Position numbers and translations under genes: made by a program
Shown: positions 26,960-34,699 of the stretch, one piece after another
How the letters are laid out: each line of letters begins with the position of its first letter
Position numbering within the stretch: position 1 is the first letter of the stretch
Source of the DNA: Aestuariivivens marinum
GTDB taxonomy: Bacteria > Bacteroidota > Bacteroidia > Flavobacteriales > Flavobacteriaceae
Direction of reading: 5' to 3'
DNA length: 64,000 nucleotides
NCBI RefSeq assembly: GCF_022662175.1
Contig: NZ_JAKMCR010000001.1
Span: 992,001-1,056,000 of the forward strand
Notes under the pieces: generated by a model
What the model was told of the DNA's origin: nothing
The model's database searches: none
The model's input: the letters and a program-made list of their open reading frames with translations, nothing else

Positions 26960-27745
26960 ATGACAGTTAAAAATATACTTTTAGGCTGTTCGATTTTGTG
27001 TGCTATAGTGTCTTGCAATAACACAAAAAAACCATCACAGTTAAATCTTGAAAATAAAGAGTCACATTGGAGTTACTCCGGCGAAACATCTCCAGAACAC
27101 TGGGTGGATATAGAAAAAAACTCAGATTGTGGAGGTAAACACCAATCGCCTATTAACATTTTACACAAAGATGTTGATTCTGTACAAAAGAAAGGCGATT
27201 TAAAAATATTATATACGCCAAGTACATTAATAAGCAATGTTGATAATAATGGGCACTCCATTCAATTTAATTTTGAGGAAGGTGATTCAATAAATTATAA
27301 TAATAAGACGTATTGTTTAAAGCAAATCCATTTTCACGAACCCTCAGAACATAAAATCAATGGGGTTATTTATCCCATAGAGATGCACTTGGTACATGTT
27401 GGCCGAACAGGAGAAATAACTGTATTGGGTATTTTTGGAGAAGAAGGAGACCAAAGTCAATTGTTTGAATTTTTTGAAAGTTTTTTGCCTTTGCAAAATG
27501 GAGAGTCAAAAGAAATACATCAAAAAATTGATTTATCGAGTCTTTTTTTAAAGGATAAGCATTACTATTCATACAATGGTTCTTTAACAACTCCACCTTG
27601 TACTGAGAATGTGAATTGGATTGTTTTTAAAGAGCCTATTATTTTGTCTGAATTAGAAGTGTTGAAACTTAAAGAAACTATGCCTCTTAATAATTACAGG
27701 AATGAGCAGGCCTTAAATGGAAGGGTTGTGCGTTATAATTATTAG
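26960..27745 (+). CDS. Alpha-class carbonic anhydrase, lipoprotein
   Basis: Hydrates CO2 to bicarbonate outside the inner membrane. The 261-residue precursor has a lipobox ending at C19 (AIVSC). The mature domain has HWSYSGETSPEHW, GKHQSPINI near residue 59, and the three zinc ligands H124, H126 (QIHFHEPSEH) and H143 (EMHLVHVG). YNGSLTTPPCTENVNW near 200 is the conserved active-site wall; its Cys may pair with C57. Length is normal. A terminator identical to the one after rng follows, part of a duplicated segment. Confidence 0.95.
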   Translation: MTVKNILLGCSILCAIVSCNNTKKPSQLNLENKESHWSYSGETSPEHWVDIEKNSDCGGKHQSPINILHKDVDSVQKKGDLKILYTPSTLISNVDNNGHSIQFNFEEGDSINYNNKTYCLKQIHFHEPSEHKINGVIYPIEMHLVHVGRTGEITVLGIFGEEGDQSQLFEFFESFLPLQNGESKEIHQKIDLSSLFLKDKHYYSYNGSLTTPPCTENVNWIVFKEPIILSELEVLKLKETMPLNNYRNEQALNGRVVRYNY

Positions 27746-27766
27746 ATATATTTGTTATATGAAAGC

Positions 27767-27877
27767 AAAAAACCCTTTACTTAGATAAGTAAAGGGTTTT
27801 TATTATTTAATCTGTTTACCATCTTTATCAAAAAAGTGGTATTCTAGATATGTGTAAACATCTCTTGGTAAAATTTT
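27767..27877. repeat. Direct-repeat copy 1: terminator plus 3' end of rng
   Basis: These 111 bases match 30644-30754 at 108 positions by my count. They contain the hairpin AAAACCCTTTACTTA / TAAGTAAAGGGTTTT (27767-27803) and, on the minus strand, the last 24 codons plus stop of rng (27803-27877). The three differences lie in the coding part: two are silent and one changes Ala to Val, and the frame is kept. The hairpin now ends the carbonic anhydrase transcript. Copy 2 is the real rng end; the 2.77 kb between the copies hold a regulator and a lipoprotein. Confidence 0.92.
27803..27877 (-). pseudogene. Isolated 3' fragment of rng (ribonuclease G)
   Basis: Read on the minus strand this encodes KILPRDVYTYLEYHFFDKDG then KQIK and stop, identical to the RNase G C-terminus except Val for Ala. 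It has no start and no upstream remainder, so it is a fragment left by duplication or integration. Its differences from the intact gene are of a coding-conserving type, suggesting that it once evolved as part of a functional allele. Confidence 0.85.
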
Positions 27878-27925
27878 GCCTTTAATCTTAACTCATTTAA
27901 TGTATTAAATTGTTTTCGTTATCAT

Positions 27926-29773
27926 CTAAAAATTCATTTTATGTAATAGAGCAGTAAATCTAGGGTCATTTCTAATAGCTTCAAAATCAATACTGTGTTT
28001 TATTCTTGGAAGATGGGTTTCACGAGCTTCATAACTTCTTTCCAGATAGTCAAGTGCTTTTTGGTAGTAGCCAACTAAACATAAGAAAGCAGCCGAATTG
28101 TAGTACTGATCCTTTACCGAAAAAGATAAATCGTCTATGCAACAATTAAGAACGCCTTTTATACCATCTTCTTCAAACACTCTATCTATTTTAGCTTCGT
28201 CTTTAATACCATTCCTTGCTAGAATTAGTTTCAACTGTTTGTATGCTAAACTTTCTTCTCCTAATCTCATAAAATTCTTGAAATAATATGCATACCAAGG
28301 CTCATCACTAATTTCAACGGATTTATTAAGATGATTTAGAGATTTTGTAAAATCTCTACTATTGTAAAATATGATGCCACTAATGTTAAACATGATGCCC
28401 GAATTTGGATTGAATTTTACTGCCAAATCTATTTGCTCCCTGGCTTCTTCCTTTCTACCTAAAATATCAAGCAATATTGCATAATACAAATGTGCTGTTG
28501 CATAATTGGGCGCTAAATCTATGGCTTTTTTAATTTCTTTTTCGGCATAAACCCAATTCCATTCATACCAAAAGGCTGTTGCTCCCAAGGTGGCATGCGC
28601 CGCTGCAATATTGTCGTCAATTGAGAGTGCTTTCATGGCATATTCTTTTCCTTTTCTAAAGCTTTCCTCTTTATCGTACCATCCAAAAACAGCCATGATA
28701 TAATATGCATCCGCCAATCCAGCATAAGCCAAGGCATAATTTGGCTCAAGATCAATTGCTTGCTCAAAATATCTAATACTCTTTTTTAAGTCTTCTTCCT
28801 TTCTCCTTTGCCAAAAAAACCGCCCTTTAAGATATAGGTTGTAAGCCTCTACATTTTCTGCGGGGGCTTCATCTAACTTTGCAAGGTTGGAAACCGTAAG
28901 TTTCCTTTCGAGTTGTTTGGCTACTTCTCTGGCTATATCACTCTGTAGCTCAAAAACATCCTGATAATCCCGCTCATAACTCTCTGCCCAAAGGTGTTTG
29001 TCTAAATTGGCGTCTATCAATTGTATCACAATCCTTACTCTTTTGCCATGTCTTTGAACACTGGCCTCCAATAGATGGGTAATATTTAACCCTTTCGCCA
29101 ATTCAGGAACTGTTTTAGTTTCTCTAGGGTAATTCTCCATGGTTGTCCTAGATAAAACATTGAGATTGTCCAAACTTGACAAATGGTTAAGGATTTCCTC
29201 CATAATCCCATCGGCGAAGTATTGATTGGACACATCTTCGGTTAAATTTTTAAAAGGGAGCACTCCTATCGTAACTAAATCCTGATTTTTGCTTGTACTG
29301 CCAGCTAAAGTTATGGTAAACAAAGCAAGTATGACCAAGGCTAAAACTGCTCCAATTAAAGTCCACTTTCCTATGGACGTCTTTGATTTGGATGAAACTG
29401 AGGCATGCACTAAAAGCTCCAACTTTTCGGACACCTCTTTTTGTTTAGCTTTACCTGGTGAACATTTATAGTGATCTTGAAAACACTTGGAAAAGTATGA
29501 TGGACTACTAAACCCAACGGCATAAGCAATTTCGGAAACAGATGACACATCGTCTTTCAATAAGTTATAAGCTTTTTCCAGTCTAAATAACTTTATGAAT
29601 TCACTAGTGCTTGTATTTTTTATTTGATGAAGCTTTCTATGGAGTTGTGATCGGCTAACCCCCATGGCCAAAGAAAGTTCAGTCACTCCAAAGTTTTCGT
29701 TATGGTAGTTTGCGTCCAATATACCGTTAAGCTTTGCTATAAATGTGCATTCCTTTGAAAAGGTTCGATCCAT
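27926..29773 (-). CDS. Membrane-anchored AraC-type regulator with TolB/FlgO-like and TPR domains
   Basis: A 615-residue fusion. Residues about 15-112 are an AraC-type helix-turn-helix pair (LSLAMGVSRSQLHRKLHQ and EIAYAVGFSSPSYFSKCFQD). One membrane helix spans about 137-158. Residues about 166-290 resemble the FlgO/TolB-N-like domain seen with adenylate-cyclase-type regulators (IGVLPFKNLTEDVSNQYFAD, then LLEASVQRHGKRVRIVIQLI). TPR repeats fill 310-600. The DNA-binding end would face the cytoplasm and the TPRs the periplasm. It is divergent from a lipoprotein gene, with paired AraC-like half-sites between them, and lies in the rng-repeat-bounded segment. Confidence 0.88.
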   Translation of the reverse strand: MDRTFSKECTFIAKLNGILDANYHNENFGVTELSLAMGVSRSQLHRKLHQIKNTSTSEFIKLFRLEKAYNLLKDDVSSVSEIAYAVGFSSPSYFSKCFQDHYKCSPGKAKQKEVSEKLELLVHASVSSKSKTSIGKWTLIGAVLALVILALFTITLAGSTSKNQDLVTIGVLPFKNLTEDVSNQYFADGIMEEILNHLSSLDNLNVLSRTTMENYPRETKTVPELAKGLNITHLLEASVQRHGKRVRIVIQLIDANLDKHLWAESYERDYQDVFELQSDIAREVAKQLERKLTVSNLAKLDEAPAENVEAYNLYLKGRFFWQRRKEEDLKKSIRYFEQAIDLEPNYALAYAGLADAYYIMAVFGWYDKEESFRKGKEYAMKALSIDDNIAAAHATLGATAFWYEWNWVYAEKEIKKAIDLAPNYATAHLYYAILLDILGRKEEAREQIDLAVKFNPNSGIMFNISGIIFYNSRDFTKSLNHLNKSVEISDEPWYAYYFKNFMRLGEESLAYKQLKLILARNGIKDEAKIDRVFEEDGIKGVLNCCIDDLSFSVKDQYYNSAAFLCLVGYYQKALDYLERSYEARETHLPRIKHSIDFEAIRNDPRFTALLHKMNF

Positions 29774-29883
29774 GGTTTATAAAAATATGAATCATGAATT
29801 TACATAATAAAATTATTCGGACAAAAATATGCAGTCAAGAATCCTAATTTCAAGATGTTTTACTATCAACAACATAATTAAAA

Positions 29884-29918
29884 GGATTTGCAACATATGT
29901 AACAGGTATTGCAACATA
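29884..29918. promoter_or_regulatory. Candidate AraC-type operator: two half-sites 21 bases apart
   Basis: GG(A/T)(T/A)TTGCAACATA occurs at 29884-29897 and again at 29905-29918. Twelve of fourteen bases are identical and the repeat distance is exactly 21 bases, two helical turns, the layout typical of AraC-family direct-repeat sites. It lies in the 233-base gap between the divergent regulator and lipoprotein genes. Binding by the neighbouring regulator is inference. Confidence 0.55.
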
Positions 29919-30006
29919 GATAAATTATCCTATGTATTTAAAGAAATAACTTAGATGAAGCTATTAAATGAGCTATAGTTAAGTTGTTAAATTAAAATGA
30001 AACAAA

Positions 30007-30609
30007 ATGAAAACATTAAGATTACTATTAGTGATTAGCGGTGTACTTTTTTTAATCACTGCTTGCGAATTGAATGAAGACCCCATTATTGAAGATAACT
30101 TCATTGAATCGAACTTTCAATCTAAAACAGCAAAGCAAAAAGAGCTGCCATATAAGGCCAAAATGTTTACAAGACCAGCTGAAGGAACTCCAACTGGAGA
30201 TTGCCCCTCCGCCAACTCACCAACCAATTTTTGGAGACCAGAGCATCAAGTAGGCAATGGCAACGCAACGCATTTAGGGAACTTTACAACAGATTTAAAA
30301 TTTTGCTTCCACATTGTTTTAAATGAGCAAGGTATGCCTGATTTTGCCAATGGTATGGGTGAGTTTACAGGTGGAGCCAGTGCTATAGAAGCCAATAATG
30401 GTGACCTATTATATACAAAGGGAAGAGGCAGTCAGGTAATGCCCATCCAAGATGACATATATATCTTAGAATTTTTTCATGTAGTTGATATTACTGGTGG
30501 TACTGGACGGTTTGAAAATGCCTCAGGTCAATTTGTTAACCATGGTATGGTAAGAGCTGATGGTACCGGAACCGATCATACCCAGGAAGGTATTATTATT
30601 TTGAAATGA
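30007..30609 (+). CDS. Lipoprotein of unknown function, divergent from the AraC/TPR regulator
   Basis: A 200-residue lipoprotein (lipobox LITAC, near residue 20) with acidic residues following (ELNEDP). The mature part has a low-complexity linker to about residue 65. A compact strand-rich domain follows: GNATHLGNFTTDLKFC, GEFTGGASAIEANNG, YILEFFHVVDITGGTGRFENASG and HTQEGIIILK. The GGTGRFENASG motif recurs in secreted barrel-like domains (allene-oxide-cyclase-like or calycin-like patterns). No enzyme residues are evident. Its likely regulator is the adjacent AraC/TPR protein. Confidence 0.8.
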   Translation: MKTLRLLLVISGVLFLITACELNEDPIIEDNFIESNFQSKTAKQKELPYKAKMFTRPAEGTPTGDCPSANSPTNFWRPEHQVGNGNATHLGNFTTDLKFCFHIVLNEQGMPDFANGMGEFTGGASAIEANNGDLLYTKGRGSQVMPIQDDIYILEFFHVVDITGGTGRFENASGQFVNHGMVRADGTGTDHTQEGIIILK

Positions 30610-30643
30610 TGCAAAAACGGAATTAGAAAAATGTTTTAAACCA

Positions 30644-30754
30644 AAAAAACCCTTTACTTAGATAAGTAAAGGGTTTTTATTATTTAATCTGTTTACCATC
30701 TTTATCAAAAAAGTGGTACTCTAGATAAGTGTAAGCATCTCTTGGTAAAATTTT
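30644..30754. repeat. Direct-repeat copy 2: terminator plus 3' end of intact rng
   Basis: Partner of the repeat at 27767-27877, in the same orientation, differing at three positions. The hairpin at 30644-30680 is a bidirectional terminator serving both the lipoprotein gene and rng. The coding part is the natural C-terminus of RNase G. Confidence 0.92.
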
Positions 30755-32224
30755 AACCCATTTTTTGTGTTCAAAAAACCATTTTGAACGTACAGATGGA
30801 AAACCTTTTGTTAAAAAGGCTGCTATAAAAGGATGTGTGTTTAAGGTCAGCTTTTTATAGTCTTTCTTAAATAGTCGTTCAAGATCATGCGTTATTTTTT
30901 GTACAATACCAATAGGAGCTTCAACCTCCGAACCATTAATGCTGTTAGGGTTTTCCTCACGGGTTTTAATGTTCATTTCTGGGCGCACACGCTGTCTTGT
31001 TATTTGTATCAAACCAAATTTACTTGGCGGCAATATTTTGTGTTTTGCCCTATCATCCTTCATTTCATCACGAAGATGGTTAAATAGGTTTTGCCTATTT
31101 TCGGCATTGGTCATGTCTATAAAATCAACCACTATAATACCACCCATATCACGTAATCGTAACTGTCGGGCAATTTCGGTGGCTGCAATTAAATTAACTT
31201 CCAGTGCTGTTTCCTCTTGGTTATTGGCTTTGTTAGATCTGTTACCGCTGTTTACGTCTATAACATGCAGGGCTTCGGTGTGTTCTATCACTAAATAAGC
31301 ACCTTTTGCCATAGAAACGGTTTTGCCAAAGGAAGTTTTAATTTGCCGTTCTATTCCAAATTTTTCGAAAATGGGAACGGTGGATTGATACAATTTAACT
31401 ATTGATTCTTTTTTTGGTGCAATTTCCTGCACGTAATCTTTAATTTGATAGTAAAGCTCTTCATCATCAACAGTAATGCCAGTAAAGGTGTCGTTGAATA
31501 TGTCTCGTAAAATAGACGAGGCTTTATTCATTTCACCTAAAACTTTACTGGGATGATGGGCTTTGTGTAGCTTTTTACACATTGCTGTCCAACGACTAAG
31601 CAAACGTTGTAAGTCTTGATCTAGTTCAGCTACTTTTTTGCCTTCTGCTACCGTACGAACTATAATGCCAAACCCTGATGGTGTTATACTTTTAACCAGT
31701 CGTTTTAATCGATCTTTTTCATCCTTATCTTCTATTTTTTGAGAAATAGAAATACGGTTGGAAAAAGGAACCAAAACAATATATCTACCAGCAATAGAAA
31801 GCTCTGAGCTTATTCTTGGCCCTTTTGTAGATATAGGTTCTTTTACTATTTGTACTAATAGCGATTGATTTGATTTTAAGACATCGGTAATTTTACCGTC
31901 TTTATCAATATCTTTTTCAAATGGGAAATTTTTTAAAGAAAAATCTTTTAGTTTACCTGTGCTTACACGTTTTGTGAACTTCAAAAGAGAAGGTAGTTTT
32001 GGCCCTAAATCGTGATAGTGCAAAAATGCATCTTTCTCATAACCTACATTAACAAATGCGGCATTTAGTCCAGGAACAGCTTTTCTTATTTTGGCTATAA
32101 ACACATCGCCAACAGAGAAGTTGTTACCATCTTCATCTTTCTGTAATTCAATTAGTTTTCCATCTTTAAGTAAGGCAAAATCAACTTCTTCGGAACTAGA
32201 TCTAATAATCAATTCTTTATCCAT
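30680..32224 (-). CDS. rng: Ribonuclease E/G family protein (RNase G type)
   Basis: Endoribonuclease for rRNA maturation and mRNA decay. The 514-residue protein has an S1-like RNA-binding region (about 35-130, with GDVFIAKIRKAVPGLNAAFV). A 5'-sensor and DNase I-like catalytic core follow, where VIDVNSGNRSNK near residue 323 and GGIIVVDFIDM near 363 hold the metal-binding Asp residues. A long C-terminal scaffold as in RNase E is absent, so RNase G is the better name. The 3' end and terminator are duplicated at 27.8 kb. Confidence 0.95.
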   Translation of the reverse strand: MDKELIIRSSSEEVDFALLKDGKLIELQKDEDGNNFSVGDVFIAKIRKAVPGLNAAFVNVGYEKDAFLHYHDLGPKLPSLLKFTKRVSTGKLKDFSLKNFPFEKDIDKDGKITDVLKSNQSLLVQIVKEPISTKGPRISSELSIAGRYIVLVPFSNRISISQKIEDKDEKDRLKRLVKSITPSGFGIIVRTVAEGKKVAELDQDLQRLLSRWTAMCKKLHKAHHPSKVLGEMNKASSILRDIFNDTFTGITVDDEELYYQIKDYVQEIAPKKESIVKLYQSTVPIFEKFGIERQIKTSFGKTVSMAKGAYLVIEHTEALHVIDVNSGNRSNKANNQEETALEVNLIAATEIARQLRLRDMGGIIVVDFIDMTNAENRQNLFNHLRDEMKDDRAKHKILPPSKFGLIQITRQRVRPEMNIKTREENPNSINGSEVEAPIGIVQKITHDLERLFKKDYKKLTLNTHPFIAAFLTKGFPSVRSKWFFEHKKWVKILPRDAYTYLEYHFFDKDGKQIK

Positions 32225-32436
32225 TTAGTTAATTTTAATCCACCACAAACACATGTGACAGATGGATTATACAATATCTTTTCTGATGGAGAGAAATGGT
32301 ATTCAATCATCAGTTATCATCTTTTTAGTTTTATGATACAAAATCAAAGTTGTAATAAGATGATATTTCACAGGATTTTTTTAAATCCATGGAGCTTAGT
32401 ATAGTAAGCTCATTTCAAAGAACGTTTTGTGTTTTA

Positions 32437-32474
32437 AAACTAAAAAAGTAGTTAGCCAACTACTTTTTTAGTTT
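32437..32474. terminator. Hairpin terminator overlapping the end of the small basic protein gene
   Basis: A 17-base perfect inverted repeat (AAACTAAAAAAGTAGTT and its mirror) around AGCC. On the minus strand it ends in a T-rich stretch and its first bases include the stop codon of the gene at 32473. The rest of the rng upstream gap (32225-32436) holds two small palindromes (GGATTT/AAATCC at 32373-32388, GAGCTTA/TAAGCTC at 32392-32411) and no gene. Confidence 0.8.
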
Positions 32475-32565
32475 ATTTTTTCTTTTTGTGACGGTTAGCG
32501 CGTCTACGTTTTTTACGTTTATGCGTCGCTACCTTATGTCTTTTGCGTTTTTTACCACTTGGCAT
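32473..32565 (-). CDS. 30-residue basic ribosomal-type protein (AURKAIP1/COX24-like)
   Basis: ATG at 32565 opens a 30-codon frame beginning MPSGKKRKRHKVATHKRKKR and ending HKKKK, almost wholly Lys, Arg and His. It matches the tiny AURKAIP1/COX24-domain proteins annotated across Bacteroidota, related to small-subunit ribosomal proteins bS22/mS38. It would bind 16S rRNA in the ribosome. It sits between the HU gene and rng, with a strong terminator immediately after it. The size hides it from most gene finders. Family call by sequence likeness only. Confidence 0.85.
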   Translation of the reverse strand: MPSGKKRKRHKVATHKRKKRRRANRHKKKK

Positions 32566-32605
32566 AAATAGTGTCTTTTAAATTAATGATTCTTTTTAAG
32601 GCTAA

Positions 32606-32623
32606 TCCCGACAACTATCGGGA
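32606..32623. repeat. Short palindrome TCCCGA/TCGGGA between HU and the small basic gene
   Basis: TCCCGA, six loop bases and TCGGGA lie in the 71-base gap just downstream of the HU stop (minus strand). It could act as a weak terminator or processing hairpin. Similar CCCGA-nnnnnn-TCGGG units recur as dispersed intergenic repeats in flavobacteria, but copy number cannot be checked here. Confidence 0.5.
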
Positions 32624-32636
32624 CAGCATATTACTT

Positions 32637-32927
32637 TTACTTGACTTCTACATTAGTTTTAACGCCTTCAACAAAAACTTTTGCAGGCTTAAATGCAGGA
32701 ATATTATGAGCTGGTATTTTAATAGTTGTGTTTTTGGAAATGTTTCTTCCAGTTTTTTCAGCTCTTGTTTTAATAATAAAGCTTCCAAAACCTCTTAAGT
32801 AAACATTGTCACCACTTTCTAATGATGTTTTTACTTCTTCCATGAATGTTTCAACAGTTGCTTGAACATCTCCTTTTTCAATTCCTAATTTTTCAGAAAT
32901 TTTTGCTACTAAATCAGCCTTAGTCAT
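32637..32927 (-). CDS. HU-family DNA-binding protein
   Basis: Histone-like nucleoid protein of 96 residues, starting MTKADLVAKISEKLGIEKGD. The body has the DNA-arm region GFGSFIIKTRAEKTGRNISK and the proline motif NIPAFKPAKVF, which intercalates DNA. Length is typical. Its position next to mutY and ssb is a DNA-maintenance context. It is probably highly expressed and co-transcribed with the small basic ribosomal-type gene. Confidence 0.95.
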   Translation of the reverse strand: MTKADLVAKISEKLGIEKGDVQATVETFMEEVKTSLESGDNVYLRGFGSFIIKTRAEKTGRNISKNTTIKIPAHNIPAFKPAKVFVEGVKTNVEVK

Positions 32928-33068
32928 TTTTATTTTTTATTTTTTAGTTACTATTATCGTTTTTAAAGGGATGCAAATATAGGAATTAAATATTCAATAT
33001 TTCAAACCTAATTCATTAAAATTTAAGATTATAAACGTTTATTTTAGCACTTTGTTTAAATCGTATAC

Positions 33069-34109
33069 ATGCAATTTCCTAAAATTTTAATGCGCTGGTA
33101 TTCAGTTAATAAAAGGAGTTTGCCTTGGAGGGAGACAACCAACCCTTATCATATCTGGCTATCGGAAATTATTTTGCAGCAAACGCAAGTGACCCAGGGG
33201 CTGCCGTATTACGAAGCATTTTTGGAGCAGTATCCTACGGTTTTCGATCTTGCTGAAGCTAAGGAAAGTGCAGTGTTAAAATTATGGCAGGGGTTGGGTT
33301 ATTATTCCAGAGCTAGAAACTTGCATACTACCGCTAAATATATTGTTAATGAACTTAATGGGGTTTTTCCAAATAACTATAAGGACCTATTAAAGTTAAA
33401 AGGTGTTGGTGATTATACGGCAAGTGCCATAGCTTCCATTTGCTTTAATAATGTTACTGCAGTGGTTGATGGGAATGTATATAGAGTATTATCCAGATAT
33501 TTTGCTATTGAAACACCCATTAATACAACTATTGGGGCTAAAGAATTTAAAGCTTTAGCACAAGAATTAATTGATAATGATAATCCTGCTTTGTTTAACC
33601 AAGCCATTATGGAGTTTGGTGCTCGTCAATGCCGACCTAAAAATCCAGATTGTTCGGTTTGTCCGTTGCAGGAGGGGTGTTTAGCATTGGGCACAAATAA
33701 AATAGACATGTTACCCGTAAAACTTAAAGCAGCAAAAGTTAAGAAAAAGCATTTCAATTTTTTGGTGTTTATTTCAAATGATGGTAAAACAGTATTAGAA
33801 CAACGTAAGGATAAAGGGATATGGCAAAACCTATATCAATTCCCCCTAATAGAGACGGTTAAAGCTATTAATGTTCCACAACTAAAAGTTTTATTGAATA
33901 CTCATGATCTATTAAAAAACAAAACCTTTGATATTGCCTTATATAATAAAGATACAATAGTTCATAAGCTATCTCATCAGCATTTATATACAAAGTTTTG
34001 GATTGTGAAAGTTGATGATTTAGGAAGTAAAGGCATTTTTACAAAGGATATTCACCAATATGCGGTTCCTGTTTTAATAGGAAATTTCATTGAGGCGTTT
34101 AATTTCTAA
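33069..34109 (+). CDS. mutY: A/G-specific adenine DNA glycosylase
   Basis: Removes adenine mispaired with 8-oxoguanine. The 346 residues show the catalytic Glu33 in WLSEIILQQTQV, helix-hairpin-helix LLKLKGVGDYTASAIAS near residue 106 and catalytic Asp in AVVDGNVYRVLSR near 134. The [4Fe-4S] loop is C-X6-C-X2-C-X5-C (CRPKNPDCSVCPLQEGC, near 192). The NUDIX-like C-terminal domain (about 225-345) for 8-oxoG recognition is complete. It precedes ssb, gldE and gldD on the same strand. Confidence 0.96.
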   Translation: MQFPKILMRWYSVNKRSLPWRETTNPYHIWLSEIILQQTQVTQGLPYYEAFLEQYPTVFDLAEAKESAVLKLWQGLGYYSRARNLHTTAKYIVNELNGVFPNNYKDLLKLKGVGDYTASAIASICFNNVTAVVDGNVYRVLSRYFAIETPINTTIGAKEFKALAQELIDNDNPALFNQAIMEFGARQCRPKNPDCSVCPLQEGCLALGTNKIDMLPVKLKAAKVKKKHFNFLVFISNDGKTVLEQRKDKGIWQNLYQFPLIETVKAINVPQLKVLLNTHDLLKNKTFDIALYNKDTIVHKLSHQHLYTKFWIVKVDDLGSKGIFTKDIHQYAVPVLIGNFIEAFNF

Positions 34110-34197
34110 AACAATAGTTAAGCAATCACATTTTTTTATTAATTTTAAAAAAATGCAAAGCAAATGACTAATTTTGCTTTTTAAAATAAAGAAAACC

Positions 34198-34653
34198 ATG
34201 TCAGGAACATTGAATAAAGTAATGCTAATAGGGCATTTAGGGGATGAGGTAAAAATGCATTATTTTGAAGGCGGAGGTTGTGTAGGGCGTTTTCCATTGG
34301 CTACCAACGAAACCTATACAAATAAGCAAACCAATGAACGGGTTACCAGTACAGAATGGCATAATATAGTAGTGCGAAATAAAGGTGCTGAAATTTGTGA
34401 AAAGTATTTAAGTAAAGGAGATAAGGTTTATATTGAAGGCCGTTTAAAAACAAGAAAATGGCAGGATGAAAAAGGGAATGACAGGTATTCTACCGAAATA
34501 CAGTGTACCGATTTCACCTTTTTAACAACCAAAGCCGAAAGTGAGGTTAATGCAAATTCAAATAATAATCAAAATGCGCAGCCAAAAGAAAATACTTTTC
34601 CTGAACCTAGTATTGAACCAATTGGTGATGAAGATGATGATCTACCTTTTTAA
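34198..34653 (+). CDS. ssb: Single-stranded DNA-binding protein
   Basis: Protects ssDNA and recruits repair and replication proteins. From the ATG at 34198 (MSGTLNKVMLIGHLGDEVKM) it is 151 residues; an earlier in-frame ATG at 34174 adds eight residues foreign to the family and lies at the probable promoter box TAATTTTG (34169-34176). The OB fold ends near residue 107, a Gln/Asn-rich linker follows, and the acidic tip reads DEDDDLPF, the standard partner-binding tail. Confidence 0.96.
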   Translation: MSGTLNKVMLIGHLGDEVKMHYFEGGGCVGRFPLATNETYTNKQTNERVTSTEWHNIVVRNKGAEICEKYLSKGDKVYIEGRLKTRKWQDEKGNDRYSTEIQCTDFTFLTTKAESEVNANSNNNQNAQPKENTFPEPSIEPIGDEDDDLPF

Positions 34654-34699
34654 CCAGTAAGGTGGAACGTTTTTTATTGTTTAACTAATATCTTATTAT

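Noticed and set aside
32571-32798. 75-codon frame overlapping HU on the other strand
   Set aside because: Antisense to HU; the real small gene here is on the minus strand at 32473-32565.
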